This document shows positions 26,330 to 34,167 of a DNA stretch of 64,000 nt, in pieces. Below the pieces are notes generated by a model that was not told where the DNA came from, ran no database searches, and worked only from the letters and a program-made list of their open reading frames with translations. The DNA comes from Gemmatimonas phototrophica (GTDB lineage: Bacteria; Gemmatimonadota; Gemmatimonadetes; Gemmatimonadales; Gemmatimonadaceae). Position numbers and translations under genes: made by a program. Location of the stretch: the NCBI RefSeq assembly GCF_000695095.2, contig NZ_CP011454.1, positions 496,001 through 560,000 on the forward strand. Reading direction: 5' to 3'. Every line of letters starts with the position of its first letter. Within the stretch, counting starts at the first letter, position 1.

Positions 26330-26875
26330 TCAGACCGTCCGGTTGACCAGCACGCCACGCGGGGCGCCGGTCGTGGGCGGCACGACGCCTTCCGAGGCGT
26401 ACGTGGACGGACTGGCCGGCGCACCGACCAGCGTGCGCACATGCGTGTCCGTGGTGGTCAGCGCTTCGCGCAGCATCTTCCGGTTCATGCCCACCTCGCG
26501 GGTCAGCATGTCGGCTGACTGCTGCAGACGGGCGCGCGCGTCGCGGAACCGATCATCTACCAAATCGCCCAGCAATTCCTCCACCTCGCGCAGCGTGCAC
26601 TCTTCGGTACCGCCCAGCAGCACGTTGAGCTGACGACGGCGCGTCCGGGCCTGCCCCAGCGTGGCGAGGATGCGGTGCGTGGCAAAGGTGCTGTCGTCGA
26701 CGCCCTGGATGTCGTCGGCAGCAACCGCCGTCCGCTGACGGCGCATCTGCGCGATGAGATCATCGAGCAAGCGCCGTTCGCTGATCAACGCGTCATGGAG
26801 CGCGTCGAGCAGTGCCGAGGACTGCAAGCCAACGCGTGACGCGGGTTCGTGTGCGTACAGAGTCGTGGGCGACAT
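26330..26875 (-). CDS. flgN: FlgN-like flagellar chaperone
   Basis: Predicted cytoplasmic helical protein of 181 aa. The region from about 20 to 140 is long amphipathic helix (LLDALHDALISERRLLDDLIAQMRRQRTAV), matching FlgN chaperones that escort FlgK and FlgL to the export gate. Position directly upstream of flgK supports this. The start at 26875 overlaps the flgJ stop as TGATG; a longer frame exists to 26971 but lies within flgJ. Sequence similarity to FlgN is weak, as is usual. Confidence 0.7.
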   Translation of the reverse strand: MSPTTLYAHEPASRVGLQSSALLDALHDALISERRLLDDLIAQMRRQRTAVAADDIQGVDDSTFATHRILATLGQARTRRRQLNVLLGGTEECTLREVEELLGDLVDDRFRDARARLQQSADMLTREVGMNRKMLREALTTTDTHVRTLVGAPASPSTYASEGVVPPTTGAPRGVLVNRTV

Positions 26876-27225
26876 CAGCGGGTGGTGTTGCTTGAAGGCG
26901 ACTGGGAAGACGAGGCCGCGACGCGACCCCGTAACTGGCGATAGACCGACTCGGCGAGACCGCCTTCCCATTGGCTTGGAGTTTCGGCAGCTAGGTGCTG
27001 ATCCAATAGTCCCGTGAACATGTCTTCTCCGGCGCTGGCTGAAACGATTCCGTCCTGCTGTGGAACGGTTTCGCGCATCGCCTTGAACAGTTGTTGCACA
27101 AACAGCCCCTCGAGCTGCTTGGCGGTCTCGCGCAGCTTCTGGTCGGTGGCCTGGTCAATGACCGGCGGCGTGGGCGCCGCGGTGGCGACATTCATGCGGG
27201 CGCGGGCTGCGATGGGATCGATCAT
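26875..27225 (-). CDS. flgJ: FlgJ-like rod-binding protein, hydrolase domain absent
   Basis: Protein of 116 aa with only the N-terminal rod-capping domain: KLRETAKQLEGLFVQQLFKAMRETVP and MFTGLLDQHLA are the signature. The C-terminal muramidase domain of enterobacterial FlgJ is missing, as in many non-gamma groups, so another peptidoglycan hydrolase must open the wall for the rod. The FliK-like protein at 45336 carries a peptidase domain. Overlaps flgI (4 nt) and flgN (TGATG). Confidence 0.85.
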   Translation of the reverse strand: MIDPIAARARMNVATAAPTPPVIDQATDQKLRETAKQLEGLFVQQLFKAMRETVPQQDGIVSASAGEDMFTGLLDQHLAAETPSQWEGGLAESVYRQLRGRVAASSSQSPSSNTTR

Positions 27226-28298
27226 CGGACGATGATCTCGGCGGTCACGGCGCCCACTTCCCGCAGGGCGGCGAAGATGGCGGCGATTTCGCTGGCGGGA
27301 GTCTGCACGGCGTGCAGCGCCGAGGCGACGCGCTGCACCGCAATCCCGGCGGGGAGGCGTACACTTCCGGGAATGGCGGCAGTGTCGTTTGGCGCGAGAT
27401 TGCCAATGGCGAGGGTAATGGCGCCGTGGCTCACGGTGGCGGCCCCGACCACCATGTCGCCACCGGCTACCACCGTGCCGTCGCGGCCATCAATGATGAT
27501 GCGCGGTCGTGCCTCAGGTGCAATCGCGAGATCGCGGATCTTCGCCATTGCGACCGGCTTCTGCACCGAGTCGGGAAGCGTGACCATCACCGAGCCTTCG
27601 TCTTCCACGGTTGCCGTCTTTTCACCCATGGCGCCGTTGATGGCGGTGGCGATGCGCATGGCGGTCCCGAGATCCGGTTCGCGCAGCAGCAGCCGGGAGT
27701 TGGCGGCAATGGTGGGGCGTGGCAGATCGGCTTCGAGCACACCACCGGTGGGAATACGGGCGGCGGTTTCGTGCGTGGGCTGGTAGCGGGTGGTGGAGCC
27801 GCCCTGGCTGATCAGCATGGAGCCCTGCGCCGAGGCGAGGGGCGGCCCATTGGGGTCGGCGACCAGCGGCGTCATAAACAGTGTCCCGCCGCGGAGCGAC
27901 CGGGCATCACCCATGCTGGAGACCTGCACCTCAAAGCGGCCACCGGCGCGCAGGAAGGGGGAGACCTCAGCGGTTACCAGCACTGCGGCCACGTTGCGCA
28001 TGCGGATCAGATCGGCCGGCACTTCCACGTTGAAACGACGCAGAATGTTGATCACGCTCTGCACCGTGGGGCCGCCGGTCTGACCGCCAATCGCGCGGTC
28101 GCCCGTGTTGTCGAGTCCCACCGCCAGCCCATAGCCCACCAGGCGTACCGGGAGGGCGCCCTCGGCTGACGTGAGGTCGCGGATTTTGATGTCATTCTGG
28201 GCGCTCGCCGTGGTGGGCATGAGCAGCAACAGGACGGAGGCGGCAACGACGGTACGCACGAGGGCCTTCGCGAGACGCGTGGTGTAGTGGGCGAGCAT
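27222..28298 (-). CDS. flgI: Flagellar P-ring protein FlgI
   Basis: Periplasmic P-ring subunit of 358 aa. Signal peptide (LLLLMPTTASAQ) then IKIRDLTSAEG...LVGYGLAVGLDNTGD, the family hallmark, and NILRRFNV...RNVAAVLVTAEVSPF. I place the start at ATG 28298, where the signal peptide has a basic n-region; a GTG at 28340 overlapping flgH is also open. Presence of FlgI and FlgH indicates a diderm envelope. Confidence 0.95.
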   Translation of the reverse strand: MLAHYTTRLAKALVRTVVAASVLLLLMPTTASAQNDIKIRDLTSAEGALPVRLVGYGLAVGLDNTGDRAIGGQTGGPTVQSVINILRRFNVEVPADLIRMRNVAAVLVTAEVSPFLRAGGRFEVQVSSMGDARSLRGGTLFMTPLVADPNGPPLASAQGSMLISQGGSTTRYQPTHETAARIPTGGVLEADLPRPTIAANSRLLLREPDLGTAMRIATAINGAMGEKTATVEDEGSVMVTLPDSVQKPVAMAKIRDLAIAPEARPRIIIDGRDGTVVAGGDMVVGAATVSHGAITLAIGNLAPNDTAAIPGSVRLPAGIAVQRVASALHAVQTPASEIAAIFAALREVGAVTAEIIVR

Positions 28299-28330
28299 GG
28301 GCGTAAGCAGAGAGAGCAAAAGCGACGCGG

Positions 28331-29002
28331 TCACGGCCACACGATCCCGAGCACCTTGCTCACGATGCCCTGCTTGGGTTTGCCGAGCGGTCCCGGCGAG
28401 GCATAGCCGAGTTGGACATCGGCCACGCGGCTGGACTCGACCACGTTGGAGACGGAGACATCCTGCGCGCGCACCCAGCCGGTGAAGACGATGTCCTGCA
28501 TGGCCTTGTCCACGTCGATCTTCTTGGTCCCCTTGACCTGCAGCAGGCCGTTGGCGCCCATGGCCACCACGCGGACGCTCATCTCGTTCTGAAAGCGATT
28601 CTCACGACGGGCCTGTCCCCGCTGCGTCTGATCGGCCGAGTTGCGGGCGTCGATGTTGACGTTCTGCGAGGACGACGGCAGACGTGCACTGAGCCCGAAG
28701 CCGCGATTGCGGGTATCCTGCGCGGTATTTTCTTTCACCGCCGTACTGATGGTATAGTCATCCACCAGCACCGTGATGATGTCGCCTACCGCGAACTGGC
28801 GACGGTCGGACACCCAGCCGTTGCGCACAGGAATGGCCGATGTCGCGGTCGTTGCAGCGGCGCCGGAGGCGGGCGTCGCGCTGGCCGTGGCGGGCGGAAC
28901 CGCGCCCGTAGCCGGTGGTGCGGCCTGCGCAATGAGCGCCGCAGGCCAGAGCACGAGGGCCAGTGGAGTGAGCAGCCGTGAGGTAAGACGCTGACGGGAC
29001 AT
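28331..29002 (-). CDS. flgH: Flagellar L-ring protein FlgH, no lipobox cysteine
   Basis: Outer-membrane L-ring subunit of 223 aa. The core has VGDIITVLVDDYTIS, the NRFQNEMSVRVVAMGANGLLQVKG stretch and IVFTGWVRAQDV, all typical. The signal peptide (LTPLALVLWPAALIAQA) ends in an ordinary Ala-x-Ala site without the Cys that lipidates most FlgH proteins. The first ~60 residues are Ala/Thr/Pro-rich. The start at ATG 29002 lies 7 nt after the flgA stop; the open frame upstream is out of register with flgA and discounted. Confidence 0.93.
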   Translation of the reverse strand: MSRQRLTSRLLTPLALVLWPAALIAQAAPPATGAVPPATASATPASGAAATTATSAIPVRNGWVSDRRQFAVGDIITVLVDDYTISTAVKENTAQDTRNRGFGLSARLPSSSQNVNIDARNSADQTQRGQARRENRFQNEMSVRVVAMGANGLLQVKGTKKIDVDKAMQDIVFTGWVRAQDVSVSNVVESSRVADVQLGYASPGPLGKPKQGIVSKVLGIVWP

Positions 29003-29009
29003 GACAGTC

Positions 29010-29498
29010 TCAGCGGAGGCGAACAGTGTTCGGCGCAATGGCAACGCCATCAAGCCGGCGAGTACGATTGATGCGGACGCCCACCGGGGCGCCGGCGGTG
29101 GCGGTGTTGGTCGCGACACCGTTGATGACCAACGTGATCGGACCATCCTGCCAAATGGCTTTGACCGTGGCGCCACTCTCGATGAGTGGCGCTGGCGACA
29201 CGGCGGGTGCGCGAAGCACTTCGCCGGCCATGATCGGGCGACGGGTGACCCACCCCGGCAACGCGCGGGTGGTGTCGGGCGACTGGCCGTTCCAGCGCCA
29301 GGTGATGATCGTGTCCACGACCGCAATGTCGGTGAGCTGCAGCGCTTCGCCGCGCGCCAACGCGCGCGTGGCCACGGTGAGCGATACGCGACGCTGATCG
29401 CTCTTGAGCGGCGTTGCCGCCGCCGTCTGTGCGTGCAGCACGAACGGCAGTACCAGCAGAGCGCCAAGCGCCACCAGATGCCGGGACACGAACGACAT
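29010..29498 (-). CDS. flgA: Flagellar P-ring assembly chaperone FlgA
   Basis: Periplasmic chaperone for FlgI, 162 aa. It has an N-terminal signal peptide (ALLVLPFVLHAQ), then an SAF-like domain (VATRALARGEALQLTDIAVVD...RRPIMAGEVLRAPAV) and a C-terminal beta domain (GPITLVINGVATNTATAGAPVGVRI). It is between flgG and flgH, its usual neighbours. Confidence 0.9.
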   Translation of the reverse strand: MSFVSRHLVALGALLVLPFVLHAQTAAATPLKSDQRRVSLTVATRALARGEALQLTDIAVVDTIITWRWNGQSPDTTRALPGWVTRRPIMAGEVLRAPAVSPAPLIESGATVKAIWQDGPITLVINGVATNTATAGAPVGVRINRTRRLDGVAIAPNTVRLR

Positions 29499-29500
29499 GG

Positions 29501-30289
29501 TCAGTTCACGATGTTGTTGGCGATCTGACCCATCTCGTCGGCCGTCTTGATGGACTTGGAGTTGATTTCGTAGGCGCGTTGCGCCGCAATCATCTCCACC
29601 ATTTCCTGGACGATCTCGACGTTCGAGCCTTCGAGGCTGCCTTGCTGCAAGCGTCCCATGCCTTCGTCGTTCGGGAAGCCCACCACCGGCTGCCCTGACG
29701 CCGTCGTGGGCGCGAGCAGATTCTGGCCGAGGTTGAGCAGACCGCTCGGGTTGGCAAAGCGCGCCAGTTCGATGCGACCGATTTCGGTGGGCATGATCTC
29801 ATTGCCACGGCGCACGCTGACGACACCCGTATTGGAGATCGTGAGTTCGGTGCCGTCGCCCGGAATGCGCACGGGCGGCTGAATGGTGTAGCCGGCGCCG
29901 GTGACCAGCACCCCCTGATCGCTGATCTGGAAGCTGCCGTCGCGCGTGTAGCCCAGCTCGCCGTTGGGGAGCTGCACCTGGAAGAAGCCTTCGCCTTCAA
30001 TGGCCACGTCGAGATTGCGCCCCGTCTGTTCAATGGGGCCTTGTTCGTGCAGGCGCTGCACGCCCGAGAGGCGCGTGCCACGGCCCACTTGAATGGCCGG
30101 AAGCGTTTCGGCTTCCGTGCCGCCAATGACCTGGGTGCCCTGAATGGTCTGGTAGAGCAGGTCTTCGAACTGGGCTCGGCTGCGCTTGAAGCCGGCCGTG
30201 TTCACGTTGGCAAGATTGTTGGCAATGACTTCGGTACGGGTCTGCTGCGCCATCATGCCGGTAGCGGCGGCGCGAAGTGCTGGATCCAT
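29501..30289 (-). CDS. flgG: Flagellar distal rod protein FlgG
   Basis: Distal rod subunit of 262 aa. N-terminal motif AATGMMAQQTRTEVIANNLANVNTAGFKRSRAQF and C-terminal EMVEMIAAQRAYEINSKSIKTADEM are canonical. Length matches the family. An AAGGAG ribosome-binding site lies just before the ATG at 30289. Second gene of the flgF operon. Confidence 0.97.
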   Translation of the reverse strand: MDPALRAAATGMMAQQTRTEVIANNLANVNTAGFKRSRAQFEDLLYQTIQGTQVIGGTEAETLPAIQVGRGTRLSGVQRLHEQGPIEQTGRNLDVAIEGEGFFQVQLPNGELGYTRDGSFQISDQGVLVTGAGYTIQPPVRIPGDGTELTISNTGVVSVRRGNEIMPTEIGRIELARFANPSGLLNLGQNLLAPTTASGQPVVGFPNDEGMGRLQQGSLEGSNVEIVQEMVEMIAAQRAYEINSKSIKTADEMGQIANNIVN

Positions 30290-30302
30290 GGGTCAGGTCT
30301 CC

Positions 30303-31007
30303 TTAGACGGGCTTGGCGAGGTCGTTCACGGCAATCCCGCGCGCCGCGTCAATCGTGGACAGGGTCTTCTGGGCTGCCTGGTAGCGATGCAACACGCTCA
30401 GCATGTCGGTCATCGCCGTGAGGGCATTCACATTCGATTCCTCGAGGAAGCCCTGTTTGATATCACGATCCTCAGGGGCGATGGCCTTCCGGGTCGCATC
30501 GGGGACGAACATCGTGCCCCCTTCGTGCTGGAGATCCGCGCCGCTGGCCACCGTTTCGACGCGCAGCCGCGTGAGCGGCTTGCCATTCACTTCGATGAGG
30601 CCGGCCTTGTTGATCTCAACCTGTCCCGGCGGGATGGAGATGGCTCCGCCGTCGCCCAGCACGGGGTTCCCCTTTTCATCCACGAGCTGCCGTTCGGCGT
30701 TCAACTGGAAGCTGCCGTTGCGCACGAGGCGTTCACCATTCGGGGTCTGCACCACGAAGAAGCCGTCGCCGTTGACCGCGAGGTCGAACGGGTTGTGCGT
30801 CTGGGTGAGCGTCCCCGGCGTGAGGTTGACCGCCGTATCAGTGGCCGCCAGCGCATTGCCCATGAGGCGCGAGAAGGCGGTTTCCGCCTTGAAGCCCTTG
30901 GTGGAGGCGTTGGCGAGATTGTTGGCGAGCACGGCCTGTCTGCGTTCCAGCATCTGGAGCGCGGAAGCGGCACTGCTCATTCCGTTTGTTTGGACGGGAC
31001 CTGGCAT
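30303..31007 (-). CDS. flgF: Flagellar proximal rod protein FlgF
   Basis: Rod protein of about 234 aa. It has the rod N-terminal motif MLERRQAVLANNLANASTKGFKAE and the C-terminal TDMLSVLHRYQAAQKTL helix, and is flgG-like but shorter. The frame stays open to 31166, but the sigma-54 promoter at 31050-31065 lies inside that extension. The real start is therefore ATG 31007 or ATG 30980. First gene of the flgF-G-A-H-I-J-N-K-csrA operon. Confidence 0.92.
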   Translation of the reverse strand: MPGPVQTNGMSSAASALQMLERRQAVLANNLANASTKGFKAETAFSRLMGNALAATDTAVNLTPGTLTQTHNPFDLAVNGDGFFVVQTPNGERLVRNGSFQLNAERQLVDEKGNPVLGDGGAISIPPGQVEINKAGLIEVNGKPLTRLRVETVASGADLQHEGGTMFVPDATRKAIAPEDRDIKQGFLEESNVNALTAMTDMLSVLHRYQAAQKTLSTIDAARGIAVNDLAKPV

Positions 31008-31049
31008 GTCGTGGTCGGGAAATGGGTACACGAACTCACCAGGGGGAAA

Positions 31050-31065
31050 AGCAACGGTCGGGCCA
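31050..31065 (-). promoter_or_regulatory. Sigma-54 promoter of the flgF operon
   Basis: Minus strand reads TGGCCC-N5-TTGCT, with exact -24 GG / -12 GC spacing. Transcription would start near 31038, about 30 nt before flgF. An upstream CGGCA-N5-TGCCG palindrome lies at 31129-31143. Confidence 0.8.
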
Positions 31066-31128
31066 AACGGCGCCCGACCGGAAAGATTTTCGTAAGTTGT
31101 TTGTTTGTAATAATTTAGGATCGCATCC

Positions 31129-31143
31129 CGGCAAAAGCTGCCG
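31129..31143. promoter_or_regulatory. CGGCA-N5-TGCCG palindrome, upstream of flgF promoter
   Basis: CGGCA-AAAGC-TGCCG is centred about 98 bp before the predicted start point. A second, larger palindrome CGGCACG-6nt-CGTGCCG lies at 31161-31180. Both fit an enhancer-type binding site for an NtrC-family activator. Confidence 0.65.
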
Positions 31144-31214
31144 TCAACGAAACGCGACACCGGCACGGCAATTCGTGCCGCTTCCCCCTTTGCCCGGTCG
31201 GCTTTGCCGTGCCG

Positions 31215-31625
31215 TTACCGAGTGGTGCCGATTTCCAGCAGCATGGAGACCGCGTCCAGGGGCAGCCCGGTTTTCCAGGCAATCTCGGTGGGGGCCGCGC
31301 CGGCCGCCGCCAGCGCCCGCACAGCACGTGGCGTCCGACTGCCGCGCCCGCCCAGCTTGATCGTGGGTGCCGCCGCTGCCGCCCGGTGCCCTCCTGATAA
31401 CGTGGCTCGCTTACTCCGCCGCTTCCGTATGGACGCCAGCCCCCGTCGCCCGGCATCGATGAGCAGCACCAGCCCCGCCGCGCCTCCCAACGCGGCAAAG
31501 GCTATAAACCGCTGCTCACGCGACACGTTCGGCGACATGAGAAACGCGCCGACCACCAGCCCCAGGATCGTGACGCCAATCCCCAGCGCCGCCACCTGCA
31601 GTCCTTCTTTCAATGCCTTAGACAT
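31215..31625 (-). CDS. Small membrane protein with C-terminal helix-turn-helix-like segment, sigma-factor neighbour
   Basis: Protein of 136 aa. There are two predicted membrane helices (VAALGIGVTILGLVVGAFLM and FAALGGAAGLVLLI), a basic stretch, and a C-terminal RAVRALAAAGAAPTEIAWKTG-LPLDAVSMLL that looks like a helix-turn-helix. The position just after fliA is like ylxL after sigD in Bacillus. I do not claim homology. Last gene of the fliQ-to-fliA operon. Confidence 0.55.
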   Translation of the reverse strand: MSKALKEGLQVAALGIGVTILGLVVGAFLMSPNVSREQRFIAFAALGGAAGLVLLIDAGRRGLASIRKRRSKRATLSGGHRAAAAAPTIKLGGRGSRTPRAVRALAAAGAAPTEIAWKTGLPLDAVSMLLEIGTTR

Positions 31626-31649
31626 AGTGCGATCCCCCCGGTTCGCGAA

Positions 31650-32432
31650 TCAGACGTCACGGAGCGGCTTGAGCTCCACGCGCAGCTTGCTCAGCGCCTT
31701 GCTGCGAATCTGCGACACCCGTGACTCGGTGAGTTCGAGCACCTTGGCGATCTCGTGCAGCTTGAGCTCTTCGAAGTAGTAGAGCGACAGCACCACCCGC
31801 TCCTGCTCCTTGAGACGGAGAATGGCGTCTTTGAGGTGCGACACTTCCTGCTCGTGGGTCAGCGACTCTTCCACGTCACCATCGAGTTCGCTGGTGAGCG
31901 TCTCGGCCGGCACGGGCGACGTATTCTCGCGGTCACCCGGGGCCCGATCGAGCGGAATGTGGTGGGCGCCTTCCACGTCGGCCTGCCAGCGCCAGAGCGT
32001 ATCGAGATCCACGCCCAGCTGTTCGGCGAGTTCGCGATCTTCCGGCGCGTGTCCATGGACGCGCTGGTAGGCCTCACGGGCGGCCGTGATCTCGCGCGTC
32101 TTGCGGCGGATGGAGCGCGGCACGTGATCCTGCTTGCGCAGCTCATCGAGAATGGCCCCGCGAATGCGCGGGGCGGCAAACGTGCTGAACGCCAGACCGC
32201 GCGTCGCGTCAAATCCTTCCAGTGCGGTCATGAGGCCAATGGTGCCGGCGCTGACCAGTTCATCAAAGTCCGCCCGCACCGCCAGCGTGCGCGATACCTG
32301 CCGCGCGACGTGGTGCACAAGGCCCAGATGTTCTTCCAGCAGACGGTCGCGGGCGACCTGATTGCCGGCCTGGTACGACTGCCAGAGCTTCGCATTCATG
32401 GCGGTGGATGCTGAAGGAGTAGCGAGGGTCAC
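31650..32432 (-). CDS. fliA: Flagellar sigma factor FliA (sigma-28)
   Basis: RNA polymerase sigma factor of about 260 aa for late flagellar genes. Region 2 (EEHLGLVHHVARQV...DFDELVSAGTIGLMTALEGFD...FSTFAAPRIRGAILDELRK), region 3 (RKTREITAAREAYQRVHG) and region 4 (LKEQERVVLSLYYFEELKLHEIAKVLELTESRVSQIRSKA) are all clear. GTG 32432 is preferred (GGAG 7 nt upstream); TTG 32438 and ATG 32399 are alternatives. A sigma-28-like site precedes flgL at 57222. Confidence 0.93.
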   Translation of the reverse strand: MTLATPSASTAMNAKLWQSYQAGNQVARDRLLEEHLGLVHHVARQVSRTLAVRADFDELVSAGTIGLMTALEGFDATRGLAFSTFAAPRIRGAILDELRKQDHVPRSIRRKTREITAAREAYQRVHGHAPEDRELAEQLGVDLDTLWRWQADVEGAHHIPLDRAPGDRENTSPVPAETLTSELDGDVEESLTHEQEVSHLKDAILRLKEQERVVLSLYYFEELKLHEIAKVLELTESRVSQIRSKALSKLRVELKPLRDV

Positions 32433-32434
32433 GG

Positions 32435-33310
32435 TCAAGCTCCGGAACGGGAGAGGGGGCGAGCCGCCAATACGCGCATCACGACATCGTGAGCAGCGAT
32501 GGCCGCTGGCGATCCGGCAGCCGCATCGGGGAAGGGCATCCCGGCGCGGAGCGCAGCATCGAGTGTGGGGTCGGCCGGAATGGCTCCGGCCAGGCGCAGT
32601 GTGAGTCCCAGGAACTGACGGGCACCGGCGTCGATGGCGTCGTAGCAGCGAGCGGCGTCGCTGCCTTCATGCCGATTGACGAGCACGTCCACGGGAAGGG
32701 CACTGTGCCGCTGCACCACGGCCTTACACAGTGCGTAGGTCGCCGCGAGTCCTACCGGATCACTGCCGGCAGACACCGCCACGAGTCGTTCATCGGCGTG
32801 AGGCGCGATCGCGCCCAGCACCGTTTCCAAACGGGCCCCACAGTCCACCACCACAAGGTCCATTTGCTCGGCGAGGGCACTGACCCGACGCATGCACGCC
32901 TTTCGCTCCACCGCATTCATGGGTGTGGAAGACGTGTCACCAGCGAGTCTTGGCGCACCGCCGGCAACCAACGTGAGCGTCGCGCTCACGGGGGTGGCGA
33001 CATCCTGCGACGTGGCGCGACCGCCACGCAAATCCGTCCAGCTGGCCCGTGGCACGACGCCAAGGGTCAGGGCCAACGGTCCTACAAAATCATCGGCGTC
33101 CACCAGCAACACGCGCTTACCTTCACCGGCCGCGCTCACGGCCAGTAACGCTGACAGCAACGTGGTCCCCGACCCGCCGCGTCCGCTGGCGATGAGCAAC
33201 GTGGGCGTACCACCCCCTTCGGCGCCGCGCGCCGTGCGTGCGGCACGGACGGCATCGGCCTGTGAGAGCGTTGCAACCCCACGTGGCGGAGACATGAGCT
33301 GCGCAGACAT
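32435..33310 (-). CDS. flhG: FlhG/MinD-like ParA family ATPase with degenerate P-loop
   Basis: Protein of 291 aa in the FlhG (YlxH/FleN) position after flhF. The MinD fold is visible: VLLVDADDFVGPLALTLGV (switch I / Walker A' region) and MDLVVVDCGARLETVLG (Walker B). The deviant P-loop reads SGRGGSGTT (residues 42-50), so both lysines of KGGVGKT are replaced (Arg44, Thr49). FlhG normally limits flagellar number and position with FlhF. ATP hydrolysis may be lost, similar to CpaE/TadZ proteins. The start overlaps the flhF stop as TGATG. Confidence 0.85.
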   Translation of the reverse strand: MSAQLMSPPRGVATLSQADAVRAARTARGAEGGGTPTLLIASGRGGSGTTLLSALLAVSAAGEGKRVLLVDADDFVGPLALTLGVVPRASWTDLRGGRATSQDVATPVSATLTLVAGGAPRLAGDTSSTPMNAVERKACMRRVSALAEQMDLVVVDCGARLETVLGAIAPHADERLVAVSAGSDPVGLAATYALCKAVVQRHSALPVDVLVNRHEGSDAARCYDAIDAGARQFLGLTLRLAGAIPADPTLDAALRAGMPFPDAAAGSPAAIAAHDVVMRVLAARPLSRSGA

Positions 33311-34167
33311 CAGGCCGGCATCCAGTCAGACTCGGCGTCCGCCGAGAGACCCCAGGTGCGCAGGAGACGTGGGACGCCGGGCTTGAGATCGGCTGGCACA
33401 TCCTGTCCGTCGGTGATCCAGCGCGTGGGCATTTCGAGCGACAGCGCGAGATCGGTGACCCCACGCTCACTGGGCACTTCGTCCAGCTTGGAGATGAGCA
33501 GGTGCGTGGTGCCGCAATGCGCCCGCGAGGACGCATAGGCGCGGCTGATATCCACCGCGAGATCGGCGCGCAGCGACGCGGGGAGCACCAGATGCACTTC
33601 GTCGGGCGCGATGGTATCCAGCAACGACCGCCACCGCTCGGTGAGTTCGGCGCTGGCGGGGCTACGGCCCGGTGTGTCAATGATGATGACATCGCACTCC
33701 TGCGAGAGGCGCTTGATGGCGCTCTCCACTTCGCGCGCGTCATACACCACTTCAAACGGGACGTTGGCGAGCTCCGCATAGGTGGCCAACTGTTCCATGC
33801 CGCCCACGCGATACGTATCGATGGTGAGTAACCCCGGACGCGCGGCGCCAAACATGCCGCGACGCACGGCCAGCTTGGCGGCGGTGGTTGTCTTGCCGGC
33901 ACCGGTGGGCCCCACCAGCGCAATGCAGTATGGACGACCGTCGGCCTTGCGCAGTGTGGTCGGAAGTGGCTTCGGCTCCAGATGTCTGCGCACCGCATCA
34001 ATGGCGTAGCTCGGCGCGGCCAGCACTTCCACCATGGGCACGCCACCATCGCGCACCGTGCGCGAGTGCAGAATCATGACATCGTCGCCCAAGGTGCGGC
34101 GGGCCCGATCGGCCACGCGCGACAGGTCGGCGCCCCGAAAGCGTTCGGCGGAGGTGAGATTAGGCAT
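33310..34167 (-). CDS. flhF: Flagellar biosynthesis GTPase FlhF
   Basis: SRP-type GTPase of 285 aa guiding flagellar placement. G1 is LVGPTGAGKTTTAAKL; IDTYRVGGMEQLATYAELANVP and IIIDTPGR (G3) and LISKLDEV (G4) are all present. It is short because the N-terminal B-domain is reduced. ATG 34167 is preferred (GGGAG 7 nt upstream) to a GTG at 34191; it overlaps the flhA stop by 8 nt. Confidence 0.92.
   Translation of the reverse strand: MPNLTSAERFRGADLSRVADRARRTLGDDVMILHSRTVRDGGVPMVEVLAAPSYAIDAVRRHLEPKPLPTTLRKADGRPYCIALVGPTGAGKTTTAAKLAVRRGMFGAARPGLLTIDTYRVGGMEQLATYAELANVPFEVVYDAREVESAIKRLSQECDVIIIDTPGRSPASAELTERWRSLLDTIAPDEVHLVLPASLRADLAVDISRAYASSRAHCGTTHLLISKLDEVPSERGVTDLALSLEMPTRWITDGQDVPADLKPGVPRLLRTWGLSADAESDWMPA

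Noticed and set aside
31080-31220. c-di-GMP riboswitch in the GGCAAAA-rich leaders
   Set aside because: The repeated CGGCA/TGCCG parts lie upstream of the predicted start points and the conserved riboswitch core was not found.
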